DNA from: Histidinibacterium lentulum
Lineage (GTDB): Bacteria > Pseudomonadota > Alphaproteobacteria > Rhodobacterales > Rhodobacteraceae
DNA: 64,000 nt
Direction of reading: 5' to 3'
Assembly (NCBI RefSeq): GCF_003789055.1
Contig: NZ_ML119081.1
Span: 372,001-436,000 of the forward strand
The notes below the pieces were generated by a model. That model was not told the origin of the DNA. It did not search any database and saw nothing but the letters and a program-made list of their open reading frames with translations. Positions 1 to 6,310 of the stretch are shown here, one piece after another. Within the stretch, counting starts at the first letter, position 1. The number at the start of each line of letters is the position of its first letter. A program made the position numbers and the translations under genes.

Positions 1-77
1 GCCAGGGCCCGTGCGATCCCGAGGCCGATCCCCGAATTCGATCCGGTGATGACGGCGGTCTTTCCCTTGAGGTTCAT
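1..77 (-). CDS. bdhA: 3-hydroxybutyrate dehydrogenase-like SDR (5' end only)
   Basis: Only the first 25 or so codons are in the window; the gene continues past base 1. Reading from the ATG at 77, the start is MNLKGKTAVITGSNSGIG, the nucleotide-binding TGxxxGxG motif of classical short-chain dehydrogenases. The opening NLKGKTAVITGSNSGIGLGIA closely resembles the D-3-hydroxybutyrate dehydrogenases of Rhodobacterales, which oxidise 3-hydroxybutyrate to acetoacetate in polyhydroxybutyrate use. The SDR assignment is seen directly; the bdhA assignment rests on recall of family N-termini and cannot be checked on so short a piece. Confidence 0.7.
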   Translation of the reverse strand, partial: MNLKGKTAVITGSNSGIGLGIARAL

Positions 78-227
78 GTCGCGTGTCCTTTGGTCCCCGT
101 TTCCCGCGCAGCATAGATGCTGCGTCCGCGAAATGAAGGGCCGAACGCCCGGCGCGACGCGCCCGCGCCCGACGCGGCACCGGCCGGGCCGTGATGCGTC
201 CAACATAACCTCGCCGCCCGCCCGACC

Positions 228-256
228 AAAAAAAACGCCCGCACAAGGCGGGCGTT
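228..256 (-). terminator. Rho-independent terminator of the minus-strand small RNA
   Basis: A perfect 9-bp stem (234-242 with 248-256, 5-nt loop) is followed on the minus strand by eight T residues (228-235 read as A on the plus strand; the first two pair into the stem). This is a textbook intrinsic terminator. It points away from the YejA-like gene, and no protein gene on the minus strand ends just before it, which is the main reason for proposing a small RNA here. Confidence 0.85.
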
Positions 257-305
257 AAGTTATTGAGGCAGGTTTCATACAGGCAAGAAACCTATCGAGC
301 AGTAC
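230..305 (-). ncRNA. Putative small RNA of about 75 nt
   Basis: Between a minus-strand promoter (311-339) and an intrinsic terminator (228-256) lies a roughly 75-nt transcribed stretch. It contains a perfect 7-bp hairpin, arms 270-276 and 287-293 with a 10-nt loop, then a short A/T-rich single-stranded linker, then the terminator hairpin. This is the usual layout of a trans-acting, Hfq-dependent small RNA (5' stem, A/U-rich linker, U-tailed terminator). The loop sequence ATACAGGC (277-284) is complementary to 307-314 at the promoter and start site, so the start position affects which fold is possible. An overlapping open frame exists but has no ribosome site. The RNA was not recognised as a named family. 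Confidence 0.55.
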
Positions 306-310
306 CGCCT

Positions 311-339
311 GTATAAGCAATCCGGCGCCCGAGGCCAAG
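311..339 (-). promoter_or_regulatory. Promoter for the putative small RNA
   Basis: Reading the minus strand, CTTGGC (334-339) and TTATAC (311-316) are separated by exactly 17 bases, matching the alphaproteobacterial housekeeping consensus (CTTGAC, N17, TATAAT-like). Initiation would fall near 304, giving an RNA that ends at the U-tract near 230. It lies back to back with the plus-strand promoter at 348-376. Confidence 0.55.
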
Positions 340-347
340 CTAAAAGT

Positions 348-376
348 TTGATAAGGCGGGCGGACACCCTTAGGCT
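348..376 (+). promoter_or_regulatory. Promoter for the YejA-like gene
   Basis: TTGATA (348-353), a 17-base spacer and TAGGCT (371-376) form a good sigma-70-type promoter 41 bases ahead of the start codon at 418. The same TAGGCT -10 with a 17-base spacer appears before the CsbD-like pair at 2323-2351. Confidence 0.5.
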
Positions 377-417
377 CCCGACAAAACAGCCAGAGCAGCA
401 GGGGGAGACCCGAGCCG

Positions 418-2238
418 ATGACCATGAAACCGATCCCGCGCCTTGCCGGCGCCGCCACCCTCGCGCTCGCCACCTTGCTCGGCGCCCAGGCCGTGGCGGA
501 GCCCGCCCACGGCATAGCTATGTACGGCGAGCCCGCCCTCCCCCCAGATTTTGAGGCCATGCCCTATGTGAACCCGGATGCCCCCGTCGGCGGCCGCATC
601 GTGGAGGCCAATGTGGGCACCTTCGATTCGCTCAATCCCTACATCCGCAAGGGAAACGTGCCCTGGCAGATCCGCTTTCACCTCAACGAGACCCTGATGG
701 CACGCTCGCTCGACGAGCCCTTCACGCTCTACGGGCTTCTCGCGGAAACCGTCGAGACCGGCCCGAATCGCGAATGGGTGGAGTTCACCCTCCGCCCCGA
801 GGCGCGATTCTCCGACGGCGACCCGGTGACGGTCGAGGACGTGATCTGGTCCTTCGAGACCCTGGGCACCGAGGGCAATCCCCGCTACGCCTCGCTCTGG
901 ACCGCGATCGAGCGCATCGAGCAGACCGGGCCCCGCGCCGTCCGCATCACCTTCAACACCGACAACCGCGAGCTTGCGCTGATCGCAGGCATGCGCCCGA
1001 TCCTGAAGAAGGCCCAGTGGGAGGGGATCGACTTCGCCGAGGAAGGCGACAGCCTCGTGCCAATCGGCTCCGCGCCCTACGTGATCGGCGACTACGAACT
1101 CGGCCGCTACGTGTCCTTCCGGCGGGACCCGGACTACTGGGGCTGGGGCATCGTGCCGTTCCGCGCCGGTACCTACAACATCGACGAATACCGGCTCGAA
1201 TTCTTCGGCGACGAGACCGCCGCCTTCGAGGCCTTCAAGGCCGGCATCGTCACCACCCAGCGCGAGTTCAACGTGGGCCGCTGGGACAGCCAGTACGACT
1301 TCCCCGCCGTCCAGCAGGGCGAGATCGTCAAGTCGATCATCCCCCATGCCCGCCCCTCCGGCATGACCGGCTTCGTGATGAACACGCGCAATCCGCTCTT
1401 CGCCGACTGGCGGGTGCGCGACGCGATGATCCATGCCTTCAACTTCGAGTTCATCAACGAGACCATGACCGGCGGCGCCCAGCCCCGCATCACCTCCTAC
1501 TTCTCGAACTCTCCCCTCGGGATGGAGCCCGGCACCCCCGCCACGGGCCGCGTGCTCGAATTCCTCGAGGCGTACGACGACCTGCCCCCGGGCGCGATCG
1601 AGGGCTATGCCCTGCCGGTGGGCGACGGCAGCGAGCGCAACCGCGCCAACATCGCCGCCGCCCTCGACCTCTTCGAGGCCGCCGGCTGGACCGTCGAGAA
1701 CGGCGTGCTCAGGAATGCCGAGGGCGAGGATTTCACCTTCGAGATCCTGCTCGAGACCGGCAGCTCCGAGAACCAGGCGATCATCGACATGTATGTCCAG
1801 ACCCTGGCGCGGGTGGGGATCTTTCCCACGGTCCAGCTCGTCGACAGCGCCCAGTACAAGGAACGCACCGACGCCTACGACTTCGACATGACATGGTTCC
1901 GCCGCGCCCTCTCGCTCAGCCCGGGCACGGAACAGTACCTCTACTGGGGCTCCGCCCAGGCCCAGGTCCCCGGCGGGCGCAACCTGATGGGCGTGGAAAG
2001 CGCCGCCGTCGACGGTCTCGTCGACCGGCTGCTGACCTCCGCCGAGACCGAGGACTTCTACGCCGCCGCGAAGGCGCTGGACCGGGTGCTCACGGCGGGC
2101 CGCTACGTGATCCCGATCTACCAGTGGAACATCAGCCGCATCGCCCATGACGCGAACCTGCACTACCCAGAGACCATCCCCCTCTTCGGCGACTGGACGA
2201 ACTGGCAGCCCGACGTGTGGTGGTACGAGGAAGGCTGA
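418..2238 (+). CDS. YejA-like oligopeptide ABC transporter substrate-binding protein
   Basis: A 606-residue periplasmic solute-binding protein of family 5 (SBP_bac_5). Residues 1-28 are a signal peptide with a likely cleavage after AVA. The mature start HGIAMYGEPALPPDFEA, followed by MPYVNPDAPVGG, is the hallmark of the YejA subgroup, which binds oligopeptides or microcin C-like peptides for the YejBEF importer. The length fits the subgroup. No permease or ATPase gene is adjacent, so it stands alone here; the partner transporter must be elsewhere. ATG 418 is preceded by GGGGGAGA; ATG 424 is an alternative start. The exact ligand cannot be told from sequence. Confidence 0.88.
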   Translation: MTMKPIPRLAGAATLALATLLGAQAVAEPAHGIAMYGEPALPPDFEAMPYVNPDAPVGGRIVEANVGTFDSLNPYIRKGNVPWQIRFHLNETLMARSLDEPFTLYGLLAETVETGPNREWVEFTLRPEARFSDGDPVTVEDVIWSFETLGTEGNPRYASLWTAIERIEQTGPRAVRITFNTDNRELALIAGMRPILKKAQWEGIDFAEEGDSLVPIGSAPYVIGDYELGRYVSFRRDPDYWGWGIVPFRAGTYNIDEYRLEFFGDETAAFEAFKAGIVTTQREFNVGRWDSQYDFPAVQQGEIVKSIIPHARPSGMTGFVMNTRNPLFADWRVRDAMIHAFNFEFINETMTGGAQPRITSYFSNSPLGMEPGTPATGRVLEFLEAYDDLPPGAIEGYALPVGDGSERNRANIAAALDLFEAAGWTVENGVLRNAEGEDFTFEILLETGSSENQAIIDMYVQTLARVGIFPTVQLVDSAQYKERTDAYDFDMTWFRRALSLSPGTEQYLYWGSAQAQVPGGRNLMGVESAAVDGLVDRLLTSAETEDFYAAAKALDRVLTAGRYVIPIYQWNISRIAHDANLHYPETIPLFGDWTNWQPDVWWYEEG

Positions 2239-2254
2239 TCCGGAATAATCGAAG

Positions 2255-2279
2255 GGGCGGCCCGTCACGGGCCGTCCTT
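2255..2279 (+). terminator. Stem-loop after the YejA-like gene
   Basis: A 10-bp GC stem (2255-2264 with 2268-2277, one G-T pair) with a 3-base loop starts 17 bases after the stop codon. It is followed only by TTG, so it is a weak intrinsic terminator or an mRNA-stabilising hairpin. Confidence 0.4.
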
Positions 2280-2322
2280 GGTCTGCCCAGGAGATTTCTG
2301 CCGTATCCATTCGCATACCGCG

Positions 2323-2351
2323 CTTGATCGACGGCCCGCTTTTGCTAGGCT
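2323..2351 (+). promoter_or_regulatory. Promoter for the tandem CsbD-like genes
   Basis: CTTGAT (2323-2328), a 17-base spacer and TAGGCT (2346-2351) lie about 60 bases ahead of the first CsbD-like start codon. The match to the alphaproteobacterial housekeeping promoter is good. No stress-sigma (RpoH or ECF) motif was obvious. Confidence 0.45.
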
Positions 2352-2412
2352 GCTTCACGCTGCGGCACCCAAGCCCGCAGGTTCTCTCTTCAGCAGAGGA
2401 GGCGAGGAGAGC

Positions 2413-2646
2413 ATGCCCTGGGAACAGGTAACGGAAATCTGGCACTCCGTGGCGGAGGAACTCGCCCAGGAGTTTCGCCATCTCGACGCCGCCGCCCTGC
2501 GCCGGTTCCGCGGCGATCGCGAAAAGCTGGTGACCTATCTCGCCGATGCCCACGAGCTCACCCGCTGCGAGGCCGCCGAGACCCTCGACGACTGGCTCGC
2601 CGTCTTCCGCCGCCGCCTCGGCCGGACAGTGATGGTGCGCGCCTGA
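2413..2646 (+). CDS. CsbD-like small protein 1
   Basis: A 77-residue hydrophilic, helical protein. I chose ATG 2413, just after GAGGCGAGGAGAGC, rather than the longer frame that begins upstream in non-coding sequence. The pattern MPWEQVTEIWHSVAEELAQ, then GDREKLVTYL, then EAAETLDDWL matches the CsbD stress-protein plan (MxWxxxxxxW, a central GxRxxL, and a C-terminal ExxxxxDxW), although overall identity to classical CsbD looks low. The family is stress-induced but its molecular role is unknown. A second protein with the same plan follows 70 bases downstream, so the two are probably an old duplication transcribed together. Confidence 0.6.
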   Translation: MPWEQVTEIWHSVAEELAQEFRHLDAAALRRFRGDREKLVTYLADAHELTRCEAAETLDDWLAVFRRRLGRTVMVRA

Positions 2647-2716
2647 CGCGGCGAGGACCGGAACCCCGACGCGCCGGCCTCCGTTCCATCCCGACACGCA
2701 CCCACGGGAGGGACGA

Positions 2717-3064
2717 ATGGACTGGACCACCATAGAAAGACGCTGGACCGCCCATGTGCCGCGGGCCCTGACCCGCTGGCCGCAACTCGACGAGGCGGAT
2801 CTTCTGGCCACCGACGGCGACCGCGCCGAGGTGAACCGGCTCCTGCAGAACACGCTGGGGCTCGACGAACTCGGCGCCGATGCCGAGATCGCGGACTGGA
2901 TTTCAGGCCTCGAGCCCGCCGACGCGGTGATGGACGAAACCCGCGACGACGAGCGCATCGACGACAGCGCCCGCAGCCTGCCCGACGGCGAGGAGCCGCT
3001 CCACGCCGACGACGCCTTCGGCGACGGTCGGATTCCCGATCGCCCCATCGGCCGCACCGACTGA
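2717..3064 (+). CDS. CsbD-like small protein 2 with an acidic tail
   Basis: A 115-residue acidic protein with a good ribosome site (GGGAGGG) before ATG 2717. Residues 1-62 repeat the plan of its upstream neighbour: MDWTTIERRW, a central GDRAEVNRLL, then AEIADWI. Residues 63-115 are an extra Asp/Glu-rich, probably disordered extension that the first protein lacks. The CsbD relation is inferred from spacing of the conserved Trp, Gly-Asp-Arg and Asp-Trp positions, not from strong identity. The function is unknown; a role in general stress is likely if the family assignment holds. Confidence 0.5.
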   Translation: MDWTTIERRWTAHVPRALTRWPQLDEADLLATDGDRAEVNRLLQNTLGLDELGADAEIADWISGLEPADAVMDETRDDERIDDSARSLPDGEEPLHADDAFGDGRIPDRPIGRTD

Positions 3065-3116
3065 CCGCGCGCCGCGCCCGTCTGCCCGGCCGCCACCGGC
3101 CCGGACCTCGTCCTCC

Positions 3117-3191
3117 ATTTTTCTGGCCCGAAATATCCCGGGGGGACCGCCGAAAGCCCCCGGCTTTCGGTGGTGGGGGGCAGCGCCCCCC
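3117..3191 (+). repeat. Two-hairpin intergenic repeat, copy A
   Basis: The copy begins TTTTTCTGGCCCGAAATATC and continues through a G-run into two perfect hairpins: 3150-3158 with 3162-3170 (CCGAAAGCC type) and 3075-like GGGGGGC at 3175-3181 with 3185-3191 around an AGC loop. Copy C at 9968 has the same architecture. This copy sits between convergent genes (CsbD-like 2 and uvrD), where a bidirectional terminator would be useful. Confidence 0.7.
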
Positions 3192-3259
3192 TCCCGCCCG
3201 GGCCCCGCCACAGGCGGGGGCCGGGCTCAGGGCAGCGCGCCGCAGGCGCACCGCAAGCT

Positions 3260-5647
3260 TCAGAAGGGCACGTCGTCCGCCTGCGCCGCGGGCACCACGA
3301 AGCGGCCCACCACGTTCTTCGTGCCCGCCTTCTCGAAGGATATCTCGAGCTTGTCGCCCTCGATCCCGGTCACGCGCCCGTAGCCGAACTTCTGGTGAAA
3401 CACCCGGTCTCCCTCGCTGAAGGCCGAGACCGCCTCGAGATTGATCGTCATGGCCCGCGCCTCCCGCGGCTGGGACATGCCGCGCTCCTGGCTGCGCGTC
3501 TGCAGCCGCCGCCAGCCCGGCGAGTTGTAGACATCGGCCCGGCTCGCCTTATGGTGCAGCTCGGACCCCGCCATCCCCTGCAGCACCGGAGAAGCCGCCG
3601 CCATCCCCGCCGCCCCGTAGCCGCCGCCGTAAAGGCCGGGCGGCGTCAGCACCTCCACATGGGCCTCGGGCAGCTCGTCGATGAACCGGGACGGCAGCGC
3701 CGATTGCCACTGGCCGTAGACCCGGCGGTTCGCGGCAAAGGAGATCGTGCACAGCTCCTCGGCGCGGGTGATCCCCACATAGGCCAGCCGCCGCTCCTCC
3801 TCGAGGCCCTTGAGACCGCTCTCGTCCATGGACCGCTGGGACGGAAACAGCCCGTCCTCCCAGCCCGGCAGGAACACGGCGGGAAACTCGAGGCCCTTGG
3901 CGGCATGGAGCGTCATGATCGACACCTTCGCGCCCTCGGCCTCGCTGCCGTTGTCCATGATCAGCGCGACATGCTCGAGAAACCCCTGAAGGTTCTCGAA
4001 TTCCTCCAGCGCCTTCACCAGTTCCTGGAGGTTCTCGAGCCGGCCCGGCGCCTCGGGCGTCTTGTCGTTCTGCCAATGGGACGTGTAGCCGCTCTCGTCG
4101 AGGATCATCTCGGCAAGCTCCACATGGGTGTCCGCCTCGTCGAGGACCTGCCCGTGCCAGCGCCCGATCTGTTTCACCAGCAGCGCCAGCGCGGCGCCCC
4201 CCTTGCCCTTCACCAGCCCGTCCTCCGCGCAGAGCCGCGCGCCCTCCACAAGGCTCACGCCATTGGCGCGCGCGGTGGTCTGGATCGTCTGGATCGCCTT
4301 GTCGCCGAGGCCCCTCTTGGGCGTGTTCACCACCCGTTCGAAGGCGAGATCGTCCTCGGGGCTGACCGCGAGGCGGAAATAGGCCATCGCGTCGCGGATC
4401 TCCATTCGCTCGTAGAACCGCGGGCCGCCGATCACGCGATAGGGCAGACCGATGGTCAGGAAGCGGTCCTCGAAGGCGCGCATCTGGTGGGAGGCCCGCA
4501 CGAGAATCGCCATGTCGTCGAGCGACATGGGCGCCATGCCCCGGGTGCCGCCCTGCATCGCCTCGATCTCCTCCCCGACCCAGCGCGCCTCTTCCTCGCC
4601 GTCCCAATGCCCGATCAGGCGGACCTTCTCGCCCTCCTCCCCCGCGGTCCAGAGCGTCTTGCCAAGCCGCCCCTTGTTGGCCGCGATCACGCCCGACGCG
4701 GCGGCAAGGATATGACCCGTCGAGCGGTAGTTCTGTTCGAGCCGCACCACCGTGGCGCCCGGAAAATCCTTCTCGAAGCGCAGGATGTTGCCCACCTCGG
4801 CGCCGCGCCAGCCATAGATCGACTGGTCGTCGTCGCCCACGCAGCAGATGTTGTGCGCCTTGCCCGCCAGCAGCCGCAGCCACAGGTACTGCGCCACGTT
4901 CGTGTCCTGGTATTCGTCCACGAGGATGTAGCGGAACCGGGCCTGATACTGCGCCAGCACGTCCTCGCGGGTCTGGAAGATCGTGACCATGTGCAGGAGC
5001 AGATCGCCGAAATCGACGGCGTTCAGCTCCCGCAGCCGCGCCTGGTATTCGGCATAGAGGGCGACCGCCTTGTGATCGAAGGCCCCCGCCTCGGCGGCAG
5101 GCACCTTGTCCGGCGTCCAGGCGCGGTTCTTCCAGCCGTCGATGATCCCGGACAGCATCCGTGGCGGCCAGCGCTTCTCGTCGATGTTGGCAGCCACGAT
5201 CAGCTGCTTGTGCAGGCGCAGCTGGTCGTCCGTGTCGAGGATGGTGAAGTTCGATTTCAGCCCGGCCAGTTCCGCGTGCCGGCGCAGCAGCTTCACGCAG
5301 ATCGCGTGGAACGTGCCCAGCCAGGGCATCCCCTCCACCGTCTCGCCCAGCATCCGGCCGATGCGCGTCTTCATCTCGCGCGCGGCCTTGTTGGTGAAGG
5401 TCACGGCCAGCACCTGGTCGGGCCGCGCCCGGCCCTGCGCCAGCAGGTGCACGATGCGGCTCGTCAGCGCCTTGGTCTTGCCCGTGCCCGCGCCGGCCAG
5501 CATCAGCACGGGGCCGTCGAGCGCCTCCACCGCCTGCCGCTGCGCGGGGTTGAGATCGTCGAGATAGGGCGCCGGCCGCGCGGCCATCGCGCGCGCGGAG
5601 AGCGAGACGGCGCCTTCGAAGGCGTCTTCTTCGGAATGACTGCTCAT
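3260..5647 (-). CDS. UvrD/PcrA-type superfamily 1 DNA helicase
   Basis: A 795-residue 3'-5' helicase acting in nucleotide excision and mismatch repair and in clearing protein roadblocks. All SF1A motifs are present: Walker A (AGAGTGKTKA), FTNKAAREMK (Ia), VDEYQDTN (II), GDDDQSIYGWRGA (III), LEQNYRST (IV), TLHAAKGLEF (V) and RRLAYVGITRA (VI). A C-terminal Tudor-like domain (FSEGDRVFHQKFGYG to the end) is the RNA-polymerase-binding module found in PcrA/UvrD. I chose ATG 5647 (MSSHSEEDAF) over the upstream in-frame start at 5683, which would add 12 untypical residues. It is transcribed away from the small gene at 5742-6155. Confidence 0.93.
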   Translation of the reverse strand: MSSHSEEDAFEGAVSLSARAMAARPAPYLDDLNPAQRQAVEALDGPVLMLAGAGTGKTKALTSRIVHLLAQGRARPDQVLAVTFTNKAAREMKTRIGRMLGETVEGMPWLGTFHAICVKLLRRHAELAGLKSNFTILDTDDQLRLHKQLIVAANIDEKRWPPRMLSGIIDGWKNRAWTPDKVPAAEAGAFDHKAVALYAEYQARLRELNAVDFGDLLLHMVTIFQTREDVLAQYQARFRYILVDEYQDTNVAQYLWLRLLAGKAHNICCVGDDDQSIYGWRGAEVGNILRFEKDFPGATVVRLEQNYRSTGHILAAASGVIAANKGRLGKTLWTAGEEGEKVRLIGHWDGEEEARWVGEEIEAMQGGTRGMAPMSLDDMAILVRASHQMRAFEDRFLTIGLPYRVIGGPRFYERMEIRDAMAYFRLAVSPEDDLAFERVVNTPKRGLGDKAIQTIQTTARANGVSLVEGARLCAEDGLVKGKGGAALALLVKQIGRWHGQVLDEADTHVELAEMILDESGYTSHWQNDKTPEAPGRLENLQELVKALEEFENLQGFLEHVALIMDNGSEAEGAKVSIMTLHAAKGLEFPAVFLPGWEDGLFPSQRSMDESGLKGLEEERRLAYVGITRAEELCTISFAANRRVYGQWQSALPSRFIDELPEAHVEVLTPPGLYGGGYGAAGMAAASPVLQGMAGSELHHKASRADVYNSPGWRRLQTRSQERGMSQPREARAMTINLEAVSAFSEGDRVFHQKFGYGRVTGIEGDKLEISFEKAGTKNVVGRFVVPAAQADDVPF

Positions 5648-5741
5648 GGGACGCGATCCTAGCGCAGATCGCCCCGCGCGCAAAGGGTCCGTTCACGATC
5701 CGTTCCGGCAATTCCCCGGATCGCGCGCCCTGCCCCAGCCG

Positions 5742-6155
5742 TCAGTTCAGCGCCGCCAGCTCGTCGGGGCCCAGGAAATGCTCCTTCCGCAGCCTGAAGG
5801 GCCAGGCCATCTGCATCCGGATCAGGAAGTCGCGGTCGATCGTCAGATAGGTGATCCCCGCCGCCCGCGCCGCGACGCGCACCCGGTATTCCTCGTGATC
5901 CTCGATCCCGTTGGTGTCGATGATGACCACGGCGGGCAGCTTGCCCGTCAGTTCCGCCGCAAAGAGCGCCTGACTGACGCTGTCATAGGAGGACGTCCGG
6001 GCATCGAGGCCCACCTCGTAGACATGGCTCTCGGTCTCGCAATCGACGCGGATATGGCTCCGATCATCGGCCAGCGTGAAGTCGTGCCGCACCTCCACCT
6101 CGCCGCCCAGCACGAAGGCGCAGAGCGCCGCGGTCAGTTCCGTCTCGAAAACCAT
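5742..6155 (-). CDS. Hypothetical protein with a nuclease-like fold signature
   Basis: A 137-residue soluble protein with no signal peptide or membrane segment. Not recognised as a named family. The pattern (an N-terminal helix with Glu, then HIRVDCETESHVYEVGLDAR, a helix SVSQALFAAEL, a hydrophobic strand AVVIIDTNG, and a final LTIDRDFLIRM) resembles a PD-(D/E)XK fold. The catalytic triad would be D38 and E47 followed by Gly at position 49 where Lys is usual, so it may be a non-catalytic relative. It lies 94 bases upstream of uvrD on the same strand and could share its transcript. Divergent from pyc. Confidence 0.65.
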   Translation of the reverse strand: MVFETELTAALCAFVLGGEVEVRHDFTLADDRSHIRVDCETESHVYEVGLDARTSSYDSVSQALFAAELTGKLPAVVIIDTNGIEDHEEYRVRVAARAAGITYLTIDRDFLIRMQMAWPFRLRKEHFLGPDELAALN

Positions 6156-6208
6156 GCCCTTTACATGGATCCCGGACCCGCGTCCGGCAAGCGAAGCGGG
6201 GTCCGCGT

Positions 6209-6226
6209 CGTTAACATTCGTTAACG
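6209..6226. promoter_or_regulatory. Inverted/direct repeat CGTTAACATTCGTTAACG upstream of pyc
   Basis: A perfect dyad (CGTTAAC, 4 bases, GTTAACG) that can also be read as a direct repeat of CGTTAAC. It lies 25 bases upstream of the candidate pyc -35 box and 54 bases upstream of the minus-strand hypothetical gene. It resembles a CtrA site (TTAA, N7, TTAAC) but the spacing is 6, so a different regulator is equally possible. Confidence 0.4.
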
Positions 6227-6250
6227 GCGCGGCCTTCCTGTCACGCCCAG

Positions 6251-6279
6251 TTTACGTTCCCCCGGCTTGCCCCTACAAA
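6251..6279 (+). promoter_or_regulatory. Candidate pyc promoter
   Basis: TTTACG (6251-6256), a 17-base spacer and TACAAA (6274-6279), 31 bases ahead of the pyc start codon. Moderate match to consensus. Confidence 0.35.
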
Positions 6280-6310
6280 TTTCTGCGAGTGCGAACGTCA
6301 GGAGCCCGTC

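Noticed and set aside
255-560. Minus-strand frame of 101 codons over the small-RNA region
   Set aside because: It overlaps the YejA signal-peptide coding region on the other strand and has no ribosome site; the promoter-hairpin-terminator layout favours an RNA gene.
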